A stretch of 64,000 nt of DNA from Pseudarthrobacter sp. NS4 (GCF_024758005.1 NZ_CP103288.1:4379992-4443991), one strand, 5' to 3'. Positions 1-8,734 are shown, counted from the first letter of the stretch. The notes: generated by a model not told the origin, from the letters alone. Program-made: numbers and translations.

Positions 1-1605
1 GTCGGCAACGGCGGGGAACAGCTCACCAACGAGTTCACCCCCCAGGTGCAGGGCTACCTGGCAGTCAAGCTGGACAAGCCCGCGGACGACTACACCAAGG
101 ACGGACAGCCCTACTCCTACTCCGCAGGTGACGCCAGCGTTGCCGATCTTGACGGTGACGGCACTTACGAAATCCTCCAAATGTGGTCACCGTCCAACGC
201 CAAAGACAACTCCCAGGCCGGCTACACAGGCACGGTTTATGTGGACGCCTACCGGATGGACGGCACCAAACTCTGGCGGATCAACATGGGCCCGAACATC
301 CGCGCCGGCGCCCACTACACCCAGCTCCTGGCGTACGACTTCGACGGCGACGGCAAGGCTGAGGTTGCCATGAAGACAGCGGACGGCACGCGGGACGGCG
401 CCGGGACCGTGATCGGAAACGCCGGAGCCGATTACCGCAACAGCAGTGGTTACGTGCTGACGGGTCCGGAGTTCCTGACGGTCTTCCACGGAGCCACCGG
501 CACCGTCATGGACACCGTCGCCTACGATCCTCCCCGCGGTGACGTGGGGGCCTGGGGTGACACCTACGGCAACCGTGTGGATCGCTTCCTCGGCGCCGTG
601 GCCTACCTTGACGGGGAACGTCCATCCATGATGTTCAGCCGCGGCTATTACACGCGCACCGTGCTGGCCACCTACGACCTGGTAGCGGGCAAGATCATCA
701 AGCGCTGGATCTTCGACTCCGACACCGCCGGCGCCCAGTATCGCGGACAGGGCAACCACAACCTGTCGGTGGCGGATGTGGACGCCGATGGAAAGGACGA
801 GTTTATTTTCGGGTCCATGACCATCGACGACAACGGCAAACCGCTGTACAACACCCGCCTGGGCCATGGTGACGCCATCCACACCAGCGACCTCGATCCG
901 TCCCGCCCGGGCCTGGAGACGTTCATGGTCCACGAGGACATGGGAGCCAGTGGAAACCGCGGTGCAACCTTCCGCGATTCGAAGACCGGCGAAATCCTCT
1001 GGAGCATCATGTCTGCCAAGGACACCGGGCGTGGAGCCGCGGGAGATATCGACCCCCGGCACGCCGGGGCCGAGGCCTGGGCAGTCGGCGGCGACGCCGC
1101 CTGGAACTCACCGGTCGGTGAACTGCGTTCGGCCAAGGGGCAGCTGATTGCCAACAAGATTCCCGCGGCCAACTTCCTGGCCTGGTGGGACGGCGACCTG
1201 CTCCGCGAAATCGTGGACCATGACTGGAACGCCGCCACCAACACGGGCACGCCCAGCATCGCCAAGTGGAACTGGGAGACGGAGTCGAGCGACAGGCTGC
1301 TGACAGCAACGGGTGCCAAGACCAACAACAGCACCAAGGGCAACCCCGCCATCCAGGCCGACCTCCTGGGTGACTGGCGGGAGGAGATTGCCTGGCCGTC
1401 CGCAGACAGCACGGAACTTCGGATCTACACCACCACGGCTGGCACCGACGTCCGGCTTCGGACGCTGATGCACGATCCGGTGTACCGCCTGTCCGTGGCG
1501 CGGGAGAACGTCTCGTACAACCAGCCGCCGCACCCCGGCTTCTATATCGGTGAAGGCATGGAACTGCCGGCTCAGCCGGACATTGTCTATACCCGCGCCG
1601 GATAG
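1..1605 (+). CDS. Rhamnogalacturonan lyase, PL11 family (5' end outside window)
   Basis: Polysaccharide lyase family 11 (YesW/YesX type) enzymes cut the rhamnose-galacturonate backbone of pectic rhamnogalacturonan I by beta-elimination, normally outside the cell. The frame is open from base 1, so 534 C-terminal residues are visible and the signal peptide and first propeller blades are missing; the GTG at 46 is not a credible start. Seen: acidic DxDxDG-type calcium loops (DLDGDGTYE, DFDGDGKAE, DVDADGKDE) spaced along a beta-propeller, and the family-like strings INMGPNIRAGAHY and MKTADGT. A strong hairpin follows the stop. No other pectin gene is visible on this side; partners, if any, lie upstream. 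Family assignment is confident, exact substrate is inferred. Confidence 0.9.
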   Translation, partial: VGNGGEQLTNEFTPQVQGYLAVKLDKPADDYTKDGQPYSYSAGDASVADLDGDGTYEILQMWSPSNAKDNSQAGYTGTVYVDAYRMDGTKLWRINMGPNIRAGAHYTQLLAYDFDGDGKAEVAMKTADGTRDGAGTVIGNAGADYRNSSGYVLTGPEFLTVFHGATGTVMDTVAYDPPRGDVGAWGDTYGNRVDRFLGAVAYLDGERPSMMFSRGYYTRTVLATYDLVAGKIIKRWIFDSDTAGAQYRGQGNHNLSVADVDADGKDEFIFGSMTIDDNGKPLYNTRLGHGDAIHTSDLDPSRPGLETFMVHEDMGASGNRGATFRDSKTGEILWSIMSAKDTGRGAAGDIDPRHAGAEAWAVGGDAAWNSPVGELRSAKGQLIANKIPAANFLAWWDGDLLREIVDHDWNAATNTGTPSIAKWNWETESSDRLLTATGAKTNNSTKGNPAIQADLLGDWREEIAWPSADSTELRIYTTTAGTDVRLRTLMHDPVYRLSVARENVSYNQPPHPGFYIGEGMELPAQPDIVYTRAG

Positions 1606-1625
1606 CCCTCCGGCATCCGGTAAAC

Positions 1626-1658
1626 CTGCCCCGTCCGCCTCTCCGGCGGGCGGGGCAG
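1626..1658 (+). terminator. Intrinsic terminator-like hairpin after the PL11 lyase
   Basis: A 14-bp GC stem (CTGCCCCGTCCGCC with GGCGGGCGGGGCAG) around a 5-base loop lies 20 bases after the lyase stop. The trailing T-tract is weak (GTTTGTCT), so this is a likely but not textbook terminator. Confidence 0.6.
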
Positions 1659-1720
1659 CGCCGTTTGTCTCTACGCCGCCCCAACCAGCGGGTAACCGGG
1701 GGCGTCAGTATGATCGCAGC

Positions 1721-2692
1721 ATGACTTCGACCGGCACCCCGAACTCCGTTACCCTCCGATTCCTGGCCGCGCCCATGGACGTGGGCCACAGCGGCTCGGT
1801 CGATGCCGGCACCGTCCTGGAGTGGGTGGACAAGGCGGCCTACGCTGCGGCTGTGGGATGGGCGAAGTCCTACTGCGTCACCGCCTATGTTGGGAACATC
1901 CACTTCGCGGACCCGGTCAACAGCGGCGATATGGTGGAAGTTGAAGCCACCATTGTTTACACCGGCCGGTCCTCCATGCATATCCGGACCGTGGTCTCCT
2001 CCGGAGACCCCAGGGGCGGGCCGGCCACCATGCGCAGCCAGTGCATGGTCATCTTCGTAGCCGTCGGGGAAGACGGAAAACCCACCCCGGTGCAGCAGTT
2101 CGAGCCCGTCACCGCCGACGAGGTGGAGCAGCGGGACCATGCCCTTGCCCGGATCAAGGTCCGCGAGCAAATCGTCGAAGCCATGAACCGGCAGGAATAT
2201 ACCGACGCCGGTACCGCCGAGCGGGTCACCCTCCGGTTCATGGCCGCTCCAACAGACGTGAACTGGGGCGGCAAGGTCCACGGCGGAATCGTCATGAAGT
2301 GGATCGATGAAGCCGCCTACGTTTGTGCATCCCGCTACTGCGGCAAAGACACTGTGGCTGTGTTCTCGGGCGGAGTGCGCTTTTACCGGCCGCTGCTGAT
2401 CGGGCATGTGGTGGAGGTGGAGGCCCGCCTGGTGTACACGGGAACCAAAGGCATGCACATCGCCGTCCACGTGCGCTCCGGGGACCCCAAGGGCGGCGGA
2501 CTGAACCTCACCACATACTGCCTCACCGTCATGGTGGCGCGCGACGACGAAGGCAACTCCGTCCCCATTCCCTCCTGGGTGCCCGTCAGTGAGGAGGATA
2601 AGCGGCTGCAGGCCCACGCGCGGGAACTGCTCGAGATTCGGGGCACTGCACCAGGCAACCGCCTCCCGAACCATCTGCTGGCGCAGGGCTAG
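1721..2692 (+). CDS. Acyl-CoA thioesterase with two hotdog domains
   Basis: Predicted cytoplasmic acyl-CoA hydrolase of the 4HBT/BFIT-like type, releasing free fatty acid and CoA. The 323-residue chain contains two homologous hotdog halves (about residues 8-125 and 165-285), each with the pattern LRFxAAPxDV, VxWxDEAAY or WVDKAAY, and YTGxxxMHI. The second half has the usual GGKVHGG turn ahead of the active-site helix; the first has a diverged GHSGSVDAG, as is common when only one half is catalytic. I chose ATG 1721; the frame is open further 5' but that part is not protein-like. It converges on dnaB with a 4-base overlap of the 3' ends. Substrate chain length cannot be read from the sequence. 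Confidence 0.88.
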   Translation: MTSTGTPNSVTLRFLAAPMDVGHSGSVDAGTVLEWVDKAAYAAAVGWAKSYCVTAYVGNIHFADPVNSGDMVEVEATIVYTGRSSMHIRTVVSSGDPRGGPATMRSQCMVIFVAVGEDGKPTPVQQFEPVTADEVEQRDHALARIKVREQIVEAMNRQEYTDAGTAERVTLRFMAAPTDVNWGGKVHGGIVMKWIDEAAYVCASRYCGKDTVAVFSGGVRFYRPLLIGHVVEVEARLVYTGTKGMHIAVHVRSGDPKGGGLNLTTYCLTVMVARDDEGNSVPIPSWVPVSEEDKRLQAHARELLEIRGTAPGNRLPNHLLAQG

Positions 2693-4071
2693 AAGCCGCC
2701 ACCGCCGGCGTCAGCGGCCATGTTCGCAAACCGGGAGTAGTGACCCTGGAAAGCGACCACGATGTCCTTGGTGGGGCCGTTACGATGCTTGGCCACGAGA
2801 ATGTCAGCCTCACCCGCACGCGGTGATTCTTTGTCGTAGACGTCCTCGCGGTGCAGCAGGATCACCATGTCCGCGTCCTGCTCAATGGATCCGGATTCAC
2901 GGAGGTCAGAGACCATGGGGCGCTTGTCCTGGCGTTGCTCCGATCCACGGTTCAGCTGTGACAGGGCAATAACCGGGACCTGGAGTTCCTTGGCCAACAG
3001 CTTCAGCGCGCGGGAGAACTCGGAGACTTCCTGCTGGCGCGACTCCACCTTCTTGCCGGAGCTCATCAGCTGCAGGTAGTCGAGGATGACGAGTTTGAGG
3101 TCGTGCTGCTGCTTCAACCGCCGGCACTTGGCCCGGATTTCCATCAGGGACATGTTGGGGCTGTCATCAATAAACAGCGGCGCGTCATTCATCCGGCCCA
3201 TGGTGGTGGCGATCTTGGACCACTGCTCGTCCTTGATGGTTCCCTTGCGGAGATCCTGCAGCCCGATGGTGGCTTCTGCCGAGAGGAGGCGCATGGCAAT
3301 CTCGTTGCGGCCCATTTCGAGCGAGAACATGACCGTGGCCAGGTTGTTCTTGATGGCGGCGGAGCGGGCAAAGTCCAGGGCGAACGTGGACTTACCGACG
3401 GCGGGACGGGCTGCGATGACGATCATCTGGCCGGGGTGCAGGCCATGGGTGAGCTCATCAAGTTCGTAGAACCCGGTGGGGACACCGGTCATGCCCTCAC
3501 CGCGGTGGCCTGACGCTTCGATCTCGTCCACCGTGGACTCCATGACGTCCTTTAGGACCACGTAGTCCTCGGCGGTGCGGCGTTCTGCCACGGCGTATAC
3601 CTCGGCCTGGGCCTGGTTGACCAGGTCCTCCACCTCACCATCGGAGCCGTAACCCAGCTGGACGATCTTGGTACCGGCATTCACGAGGCGCCGGAGGACA
3701 GCCCGTTCGGCAACGATCTCCGCGTAGTACCCTGCGTTGGCCGCGGTGGGAACAGTCTGGATCAGCTCATGCAGGTAGGCCGGACCGCCGATCCTGTTGA
3801 TTTCCGCACGCTTGGTCAACTCATCGGAAACGGTCACGGCATCGGCGGGCTCACCGCGGCCGTACAGGTCAATGATCGCTTCGTAAATGGTTTCATGGGC
3901 CGGCCGGTAGAAGTCCTGGCCCCTGAGGATCTCCACCACATCCGCGATGGCGTCCTTGGACAGCATCATGCCGCCCAGCACCGATTGCTCGGCGGCGATG
4001 TCCTGGGGAGGCTTTCGGCTAGTGTCTGATCCGCGGGAAGTCTCCACCGGGTCCAGATGCGCGATTGACAA
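2689..4071 (-). CDS. dnaB: Replicative DNA helicase DnaB
   Basis: Hexameric 5'-3' helicase of the replication fork and binding partner of primase. The 460 residues are the normal intein-free length. The N-terminal domain (about 20-130, starting PPQDIAAEQSVLGGM) is followed by the RecA-like domain with Walker A ARPAVGKST, Walker B KLVILDYLQLM and the DnaB-type HREDVYD and HRNGPTKD segments. Start ATG at 4071 directly precedes the conserved N-terminus. As in many actinobacteria it lies downstream of rpsF-ssb-rpsR-rplI on the same strand, here separated by four small genes. Upstream of it sits a cluster of DnaA boxes, which may couple its transcription to initiation. Confidence 0.98.
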   Translation of the reverse strand: MSIAHLDPVETSRGSDTSRKPPQDIAAEQSVLGGMMLSKDAIADVVEILRGQDFYRPAHETIYEAIIDLYGRGEPADAVTVSDELTKRAEINRIGGPAYLHELIQTVPTAANAGYYAEIVAERAVLRRLVNAGTKIVQLGYGSDGEVEDLVNQAQAEVYAVAERRTAEDYVVLKDVMESTVDEIEASGHRGEGMTGVPTGFYELDELTHGLHPGQMIVIAARPAVGKSTFALDFARSAAIKNNLATVMFSLEMGRNEIAMRLLSAEATIGLQDLRKGTIKDEQWSKIATTMGRMNDAPLFIDDSPNMSLMEIRAKCRRLKQQHDLKLVILDYLQLMSSGKKVESRQQEVSEFSRALKLLAKELQVPVIALSQLNRGSEQRQDKRPMVSDLRESGSIEQDADMVILLHREDVYDKESPRAGEADILVAKHRNGPTKDIVVAFQGHYSRFANMAADAGGGGF

Positions 4072-4228
4072 AGCTGCCGTCCTCCATTTTTACCGGGACC
4101 TGGGTTGCCCGGTGGTTACCATCCTGTTGAGGCCTCGTCGGGAAAATCCGCACTCCGCCACCTGTCAAGGTTTATCGGCGGGGTCTGACAATGTTCCAGC
4201 CAGCTCCGGAAAATGAGGATTTCGAGAG

Positions 4229-4706
4229 TTATCCCCACTGTCCACAGGTTTTCCACAAAGGCCTCTCCCGAGGGCCGGAACTGGCCGGGGAACTGCGGTT
4301 TTACCGCAGTTCCCCGAGCTAATTACTGCCCTAAGAACAGGTACCCCGCTACGGTAGCCGCCCGGGGTCCAGCCGCAAAGCCGGGTTGCCGGAAGGGCTG
4401 TGGATAAGCTGTGCAGTAACCGGCATAGCTTGTGCACAGCCTGTGCGAAAGCCTGTGGATACAAAAAAACTTTGAGTTGCTACCCGCCCCTGACCAGCGA
4501 AAACGTCTTCTCCCGCATGTGGAGTAAATATTTCTTCTGTGGAATTTCATCCACAGGCCGTACCTGCCATTCGGGCAGGATGGCGCCTGGACTGTCCCCG
4601 TGACCAAGTTCATGCATCAGCCGTGGCGGTTCTCATATTCCACGTGAAGCGTTTGACCTGCCTCTCACCGTCCGATAAGCGCACAGGTGAATATTGCTGT
4701 GGATAA
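4229..4706. other. DnaA-box cluster upstream of dnaB
   Basis: The 660-base gene-free gap between dnaB and the next gene carries repeated matches to the 9-mer TTATCCACA. Perfect inverse copies (TGTGGATAA) lie at 4399-4407 and 4698-4706. Near matches are TTATCCCCA 4229-4237, CTGTCCACA 4238-4246, TTTTCCACA 4249-4257, TGTGGATAC 4454-4462 and TCATCCACA 4547-4555. No gene was seen in the gap. Could be a DnaA-responsive promoter of dnaB or the divergent gene, a DnaA-titration site, or a relic of the origin. Confidence 0.7.
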
Positions 4707-4731
4707 AGTGGATCTGGCATAAGCTTTATGT

Positions 4732-5016
4732 ATGGGCGAACTACTGCTGGTGCTATTGCCTGCGATTGTCTTGATTGCGCTCATTTGGGGCCTTTTCACC
4801 GCACTCAGCCCGCGCGATACCGGGATGTCGGATGCGGAAAGATATCAGCGCGACCTCGCTGAGCGTTCAGCCCGGCATTACGCAGCCCAGGTCGAAGCTG
4901 CCACGGCAGCACGTGCCAGGTTGGAGGCCAAGACCCGCCCCAGCCAGAACACACAGCAGCACACCCAGCAGCAGGACGCACGCAACCAGGCCCGGCAACG
5001 GCCTGGAAATACATAG
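4732..5016 (+). CDS. Small single-pass membrane protein, unknown function
   Basis: A 94-residue protein with one N-terminal hydrophobic segment (about residues 2-25, rich in L, V, I) followed by a polar, Ala/Gln/Arg-rich tail that should be cytoplasmic and helical. I do not recognise a family. The start ATG lies 26 bases after a perfect DnaA box (4698-4706), so DnaA could influence its promoter. The next gene begins 16 bases after its stop and is also an N-terminally anchored protein, suggesting a two-gene operon. Confidence 0.65.
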   Translation: MGELLLVLLPAIVLIALIWGLFTALSPRDTGMSDAERYQRDLAERSARHYAAQVEAATAARARLEAKTRPSQNTQQHTQQQDARNQARQRPGNT

Positions 5017-5032
5017 AACGGCTTTTAGAACG

Positions 5033-5605
5033 ATGGAATCGCTTGTGGTCCCTGTCCTCATCCTCTGTGCAGTGGTTACGGGAGTTGCTGTGGCAGTCCG
5101 CGCCATCAGCCGGCGTAAGGCAACGCGCGGCCCCGAACCGGCACAGCCGGCGGCAACGTCCCCGGAGCTGGCGCGCGCCGCCGCGGCCAAGCTGTCGGAG
5201 GAAGAACACCGGCGGCTTTACGCGCTGATCGCCCAGGGGCAGGCGATGGCCGCCATCAAGCTGTACTACGAAGCCACCGGCGATGGTTTGCGGGCTTCGC
5301 GGGACGCGGTGGGGGCGCTGGCAGCCCATCCCCAGCCCTACAGAAGCCCTGAGGCGGCCGCCCCGGAGCAGGACGAAGACGAGGACAACGAGCCCCAGCG
5401 GTTCCCCTACCGCTACCGGGCCATTGCCAGCAAGGGCGACGTAACCCGCGAGGTGAGCAGCAACATGCTCAATGACGAAATCTATGGCAGGATCCGTACC
5501 TTGGCGCGCAACGGGGACACGGAAGCCGCAGCCAGTGCACTGACGCGGCACTCTGATATTTCAATGAAGCAGGCGCGGGAGTTCATCGAGCTGCTGGACG
5601 ACTAA
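5033..5605 (+). CDS. Membrane-anchored protein with an L7/L12 C-terminal-like segment
   Basis: A 190-residue protein starting at ATG 5033. Residues about 3-25 form a transmembrane anchor. Residues about 55-90 contain IKLYYEATGDGLRASRDAV, closely following the pattern of the ribosomal protein L7/L12 C-terminal domain (IKxxRxATGLGLKEAKDLV). A second, weaker copy of the same fold pattern may lie near the C-terminus (SDISMKQAREFIELL). An acidic linker (EQDEDEDNE) separates the two. Proteins of this kind occur in Arthrobacter relatives, but I know of no assigned function. It probably shares a transcript with the preceding small membrane protein. It is not a ribosomal protein; the resemblance is local. 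Confidence 0.7.
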   Translation: MESLVVPVLILCAVVTGVAVAVRAISRRKATRGPEPAQPAATSPELARAAAAKLSEEEHRRLYALIAQGQAMAAIKLYYEATGDGLRASRDAVGALAAHPQPYRSPEAAAPEQDEDEDNEPQRFPYRYRAIASKGDVTREVSSNMLNDEIYGRIRTLARNGDTEAAASALTRHSDISMKQAREFIELLDD

Positions 5606-5643
5606 AGGCGCACCTGGGAGGCAGGGATGCCAAGCAGTCGACC

Positions 5644-5988
5644 CTAGAAGTCGAATATCTCCCCCAGCCAGCCCTCCTTTTTCTTGTGCCGCCGCTGGTC
5701 GTAGTCCCGGTCGTACCCCTGCTTCCCGTACTTGCGGTCGTCGTAGCGTGGCTGCTCGCGCCGGGCCTCGAAGTTGGGATAGAGCGGCGGCGGGGTTGGG
5801 CCGGCTGCCGGAGTCGCGGGCCTGGCCGACGCTTCGGGCGTCGTGCCGGCGGCGCGGTCCAGGATCTTATCGAGCTCTCCACGGTCCAGCCAGACGCCGC
5901 GGCACTGCGGACAGTAGTCGATTTCCATCCCGCTGCGCTCGGTCATCAGCAGGTCTACGGAATCCACAGGACATTTCATGTCCCGCAC
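5644..5988 (-). CDS. TFIIB-type zinc-finger protein
   Basis: A 114-residue cytoplasmic protein. The N-terminal 45 residues are a zf-TFIIB domain: MKCPVD, then about 20 residues on, CPQCRGVWLDRGELDKI, giving the three to four Cys ligands expected for one zinc. The C-terminal half is a low-complexity, strongly basic and Tyr/Asp/Arg-rich tail that could bind nucleic acid. Function of this family is not established. Two starts are possible, at 5988 and three codons further in (MKCPVD). It lies 39 bases downstream of the FMN reductase gene on the same strand and may be co-transcribed with it. Confidence 0.82.
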   Translation of the reverse strand: MRDMKCPVDSVDLLMTERSGMEIDYCPQCRGVWLDRGELDKILDRAAGTTPEASARPATPAAGPTPPPLYPNFEARREQPRYDDRKYGKQGYDRDYDQRRHKKKEGWLGEIFDF

Positions 5989-6027
5989 AACGACCGGCGC
6001 ACCTCGAAAGTTCGGCGCACGCGGCCT

Positions 6028-6654
6028 TTAGCGGTTTCCGGAAATGCCGGCCAGCAGCTGCTCGAACGGCAGGGACTCCATTGGAGCGGGCTTGCGGCCG
6101 GGCTGGGGACCGTCCAGCAGCCGGGCGAACTCACCGGCAGCACGGTCGATCCGCTCTGCAAGAGAAGAGCCGCCGTCCTCTGTGCTGCCCCAGTCCTGCG
6201 GACCGGCGAAGACGCCTGTGGCGGCCGTCCGGGTGCGCAGGTAACTGAACAGCGGACGCATGGAGTAGTCCAGGACCATCTGGTGACGGTCAGTGCCGCC
6301 GGTTGCGCCCAGCAGGACAGCCTTGCCGTCAAGGGACTTAGGGTCCAGGACGTCAAAGAATGATTTAAACAGGCCGCTGTAGGACGCGCTGAATACTGGA
6401 GTTACGGCGATGATTCCATCCGACGCTTCCACACCGGCAATCACTTCGGCAAGGCGGGGGGCGGCGTAGCCGGTCACGAAGTTGTTGGCGATATCCACCG
6501 CCACGTCCCGGAGCTCGACGACGTCCACCGTCACGTCGTAGCCGGCCGCCGTCAGTTGCCGCTCAGCGGACGCGGCCAGCTGGTCAGCCAGCAGGCGGCT
6601 CGACGATGGTACGCCAAGCCCGGCGGAAAGGACTGTGATGCGGCGGGTTTGCAT
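6028..6654 (-). CDS. NAD(P)H-dependent FMN reductase
   Basis: Flavodoxin-fold FMN reductase of the actinobacterial CE1759/SsuE-like group, which would supply reduced flavin to a two-component monooxygenase or act in redox defence. It has 208 residues. Visible motifs are the N-terminal phosphate-binding loop LSAGLGVPSSSR, the TPVFSASYSGLFKSFFD segment that lines the flavin site, and GATGGTDRH. Start ATG 6654 follows an ACAGGAG ribosome-binding site. The partner monooxygenase is not encoded nearby. The gene is separated from rplI upstream by a strong terminator hairpin and so has its own promoter. Confidence 0.88.
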   Translation of the reverse strand: MQTRRITVLSAGLGVPSSSRLLADQLAASAERQLTAAGYDVTVDVVELRDVAVDIANNFVTGYAAPRLAEVIAGVEASDGIIAVTPVFSASYSGLFKSFFDVLDPKSLDGKAVLLGATGGTDRHQMVLDYSMRPLFSYLRTRTAATGVFAGPQDWGSTEDGGSSLAERIDRAAGEFARLLDGPQPGRKPAPMESLPFEQLLAGISGNR

Positions 6655-6830
6655 GGCATTCTCCTGTTGCTACTTCATTTCACCTTATATGCATTTGCAT
6701 CTACATGGTGAACTGCTGGCGTCTTCGGAGTATTCCCGCACCTGTTCATTCCTCTTCCAGGGCTACAAAACAGCACGTCCCCAGGAGGATGCCACCACCT
6801 ACGGCGGAGCCTGTCCCCTGCTTGCAAAGC

Positions 6831-6869
6831 GAAGACCCCCACCGCCGGAATCCGGCAGCGGGGGTCTTC
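6831..6869. terminator. Terminator hairpin after rplI
   Basis: A perfect 10-bp stem (GAAGACCCCC with GGGGGTCTTC), extended by an inner CCGCCGG/CCGGCAG pairing, lies 14 bases beyond the rplI stop and ends the rpsF-ssb-rpsR-rplI transcript. Confidence 0.85.
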
Positions 6870-6882
6870 ATGCAGTCAGCTA

Positions 6883-7335
6883 TTACTTGCCGGCTACTAC
6901 GTCGAGTTCGATCACAGCAGCAACGTCGTCGTGCAGACGGACGTTGGCCTGGTAGGAACCTACCGACTTGATGTGAACCGGCAGTTCAACCTTGCGCTTG
7001 TCGATGCTGCCGAGTCCGGCGGCCTCAACAGCATCAGCGACGTCGGCCTGCTTGACCGTGCCGAACAGGCGTCCGGTCTCGCCAGCCTTGACGACCAGCT
7101 TGACCGGCTTGGCGGAGAGTGCAGCGGCTTGCTTCTGAGCGTCTTCCAGGGAAGCGTGCTCGCGGGCAGCGCGGGCAGCCTTGATGGACTCAACCTGCTT
7201 TTCGCCGCCCTTCGACCAGGTCAGGGCGAAGTTGCGGGGCAGCAGGTAGTTACGTGCGTAACCGTCCTTGACCTCGACAACGTCACCAGCAGCACCGAGA
7301 CCGGTTACTTCGTGGGTCAGAATGAGCTTTGCCAT
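6883..7335 (-). CDS. rplI: 50S ribosomal protein L9
   Basis: Large-subunit protein with two globular domains joined by a long helix, binding 23S rRNA near the L1 stalk. The 150 residues match the usual length. The L9 signature is intact near the N-terminus ([20 protein letters not shown]), and the C-terminal domain ends in [16 protein letters not shown]. It is the last gene of the rpsF operon, 17 bases after rpsR, and is followed by a terminator. Confidence 0.98.
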   Translation of the reverse strand: MAKLILTHEVTGLGAAGDVVEVKDGYARNYLLPRNFALTWSKGGEKQVESIKAARAAREHASLEDAQKQAAALSAKPVKLVVKAGETGRLFGTVKQADVADAVEAAGLGSIDKRKVELPVHIKSVGSYQANVRLHDDVAAVIELDVVAGK

Positions 7336-7352
7336 GTTAGTTAATCCCTTCC

Positions 7353-7592
7353 TTAGCCGCGGCCAGCGCCGGAGTAAGGCAGCAGAGCAACTTCGCGGGC
7401 GTTCTTGATTGCCTGTGCGATCTTGCGCTGTTCCTGGACCGTGACGCCGGTGACGCGACGGGCGCGGATCTTTCCGCGGTCGGAGATGAACTTGCGCAGC
7501 AATGCTACGTCCTTGTAGTCGATGACAGTGATGTCAGCGGCCTTCAAGGGGTTGGACTTTGGTTTGGGCTTACGGAGTTCAGCCTTAGCCAT
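7353..7592 (-). CDS. rpsR: 30S ribosomal protein S18
   Basis: Small-subunit protein that binds 16S rRNA as a heterodimer with S6. It has 79 residues, with the S18 core [34 protein letters not shown] split here only by the normal basic N-terminal tail. There are no zinc-ligand cysteines, so this is the C-minus form; actinobacteria often carry a second S18 elsewhere. It lies between ssb and rplI in the conserved operon order. Confidence 0.98.
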   Translation of the reverse strand: MAKAELRKPKPKSNPLKAADITVIDYKDVALLRKFISDRGKIRARRVTGVTVQEQRKIAQAIKNAREVALLPYSGAGRG

Positions 7593-7615
7593 CGTGGAGC
7601 TCCTATTCTAGGGAG

Positions 7616-7637
7616 CCCGTGGATATTGATCCACGGG
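7616..7637 (-). promoter_or_regulatory. Hairpin in the ssb-rpsR spacer
   Basis: The spacer (7593-7718) contains a perfect 8-bp stem, CCCGTGGA with TCCACGGG, around a 6-base loop. It could stabilise or process the mRNA between ssb and rpsR. There is no T-tract, so it is not a clear terminator. Confidence 0.45.
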
Positions 7638-7718
7638 ATGGTGGTGGTCCGACGGCGGCAGTCACCCTGGTGCCTGTAGGCACTTCGGGTGGTCCCGTCG
7701 TCGGGCCTTAATGGGTGT

Positions 7719-8297
7719 TTAGAAGGGAGGTTCGGAATCGGGGCCGTTGCCCCAGCCGCCTGCATTGGACACACCGGGCGTAGCCCAGGGATCGTCCTGT
7801 GCAGCCTGCTGGTTGCCGCCGCCCCAGCCTCCGCCGGAATTGCCGCCCTGGTTTCCCCCAGGAGCGCCTCCTCCGAAACCGCCGCCGCTGTTGCCGCCGC
7901 CGAAGCCACCCGGTGCACCCTGTCCGCCGGAGCGCTGGGTGCGGTTGACCTTGGCATTGGCATAGCGCAGGCTGGGGCCGATTTCGTCGACCTCAAGCTC
8001 GATAACGGTGCGCTTTTCGCCTTCTTTGGTTTCGTAGGAACGGCTCTTCAGGCGGCCGCTAACGATAACGCGCATGCCCTTGGTCAGGGACTCGGCCACG
8101 TTCTCGGCTGCTTCACGCCAGACGGCGGCGCGGAGGAACAGGGTTTCCCCGTCCTTCCACTCGTTGGACTGGCGATCAAAGGTGCGGGGGGTGGAAGCGA
8201 TGGTGAAGTTCGCTACTGCCGAACCGGACGGTGTGAACCGCAATTCCGGGTCATTGGTGAGATTACCTATGACCGTAATGGTGGTCTCGCCTGCCAT
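7719..8297 (-). CDS. ssb: Single-stranded DNA-binding protein
   Basis: Tetrameric ssDNA-binding protein of replication, repair and recombination. It has 192 residues: an OB-fold domain (about 1-110, [21 protein letters not shown] and later [16 protein letters not shown]), then a long Gly/Asn/Gln-rich disordered linker typical of actinobacterial SSB, then the acidic tip DSEPPF that recruits partner proteins. It lies in the rpsF operon between rpsF and rpsR. Confidence 0.98.
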   Translation of the reverse strand: MAGETTITVIGNLTNDPELRFTPSGSAVANFTIASTPRTFDRQSNEWKDGETLFLRAAVWREAAENVAESLTKGMRVIVSGRLKSRSYETKEGEKRTVIELEVDEIGPSLRYANAKVNRTQRSGGQGAPGGFGGGNSGGGFGGGAPGGNQGGNSGGGWGGGNQQAAQDDPWATPGVSNAGGWGNGPDSEPPF

Positions 8298-8371
8298 CTA
8301 CTGCCTCCTTGTTCGATCCTGGGTGAAGAGTGCGTTTCCTGCGGGGTAAAGAATGAAAATTGGTGCTGAAA

Positions 8372-8677
8372 TTACTCAGCAACAACCTTCTGCTCTTCGG
8401 GGCGGGTGATCTTGGTGCGCATGATGGTCTCGTTAAGAGACAGCTGGCGGTCAAGTTCCTTGGCGGTTTCCGGCTTGGCGGTGAAGTTCACCACGGCGTA
8501 GATACCTTCGGACTTCTTCCTGATGTCGTAAGCCAGCCGGCGACGGCCCCAGATGTCAACCTTTTCGATGGTTCCACCATCGTTGGTGATGACGTTCAGG
8601 AACTTCTGAAGCGACGGCTCAACGGTACGCTCTTCGACCTCGGGGTCGATGATTACCATCAATTCGTAAGGACGCAT
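8372..8677 (-). CDS. rpsF: 30S ribosomal protein S6
   Basis: Small-subunit protein that pairs with S18. I set the start at ATG 8677 ([16 protein letters not shown]), giving 101 residues: an AGGAGG site at 8689-8694 has the right distance from it, whereas the upstream GTG at 8689 would overlap that site. It is the first gene of the operon. Its 5' leader folds into a structure resembling the S6:S18-binding motif, so autoregulation is likely. Confidence 0.97.
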   Translation of the reverse strand: MRPYELMVIIDPEVEERTVEPSLQKFLNVITNDGGTIEKVDIWGRRRLAYDIRKKSEGIYAVVNFTAKPETAKELDRQLSLNETIMRTKITRPEEQKVVAE

Positions 8678-8681
8678 ATGT

Positions 8682-8734
8682 GAACCCACCTCCTTTGGGC
8701 TAAGCGGTTACGGCATTTCCGTAACAGGAGGTTC
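8682..8734 (-). promoter_or_regulatory. Likely S6:S18-binding autoregulatory leader of rpsF
   Basis: On the mRNA strand an outer stem can form between GAACC(U)CC (8734-8727) and GGAGG..GGGUUC (8694-8682), which would hide the ribosome-binding site. It encloses a hairpin GUUACGG-AAAU-GCCGUAAC (inverted repeat about 8706-8726), followed by a CCG trinucleotide. The known S6:S18 motif upstream of rpsF in many bacteria has a hairpin with a conserved CCG in the adjoining bulge. Folding was done by eye. Confidence 0.5.

Noticed and set aside
1007..2674. Long 555-codon minus-strand frame over the lyase and thioesterase genes
   Set aside because: Antisense frame from high-GC codon bias; sequence is low-complexity and overlaps two clear genes.
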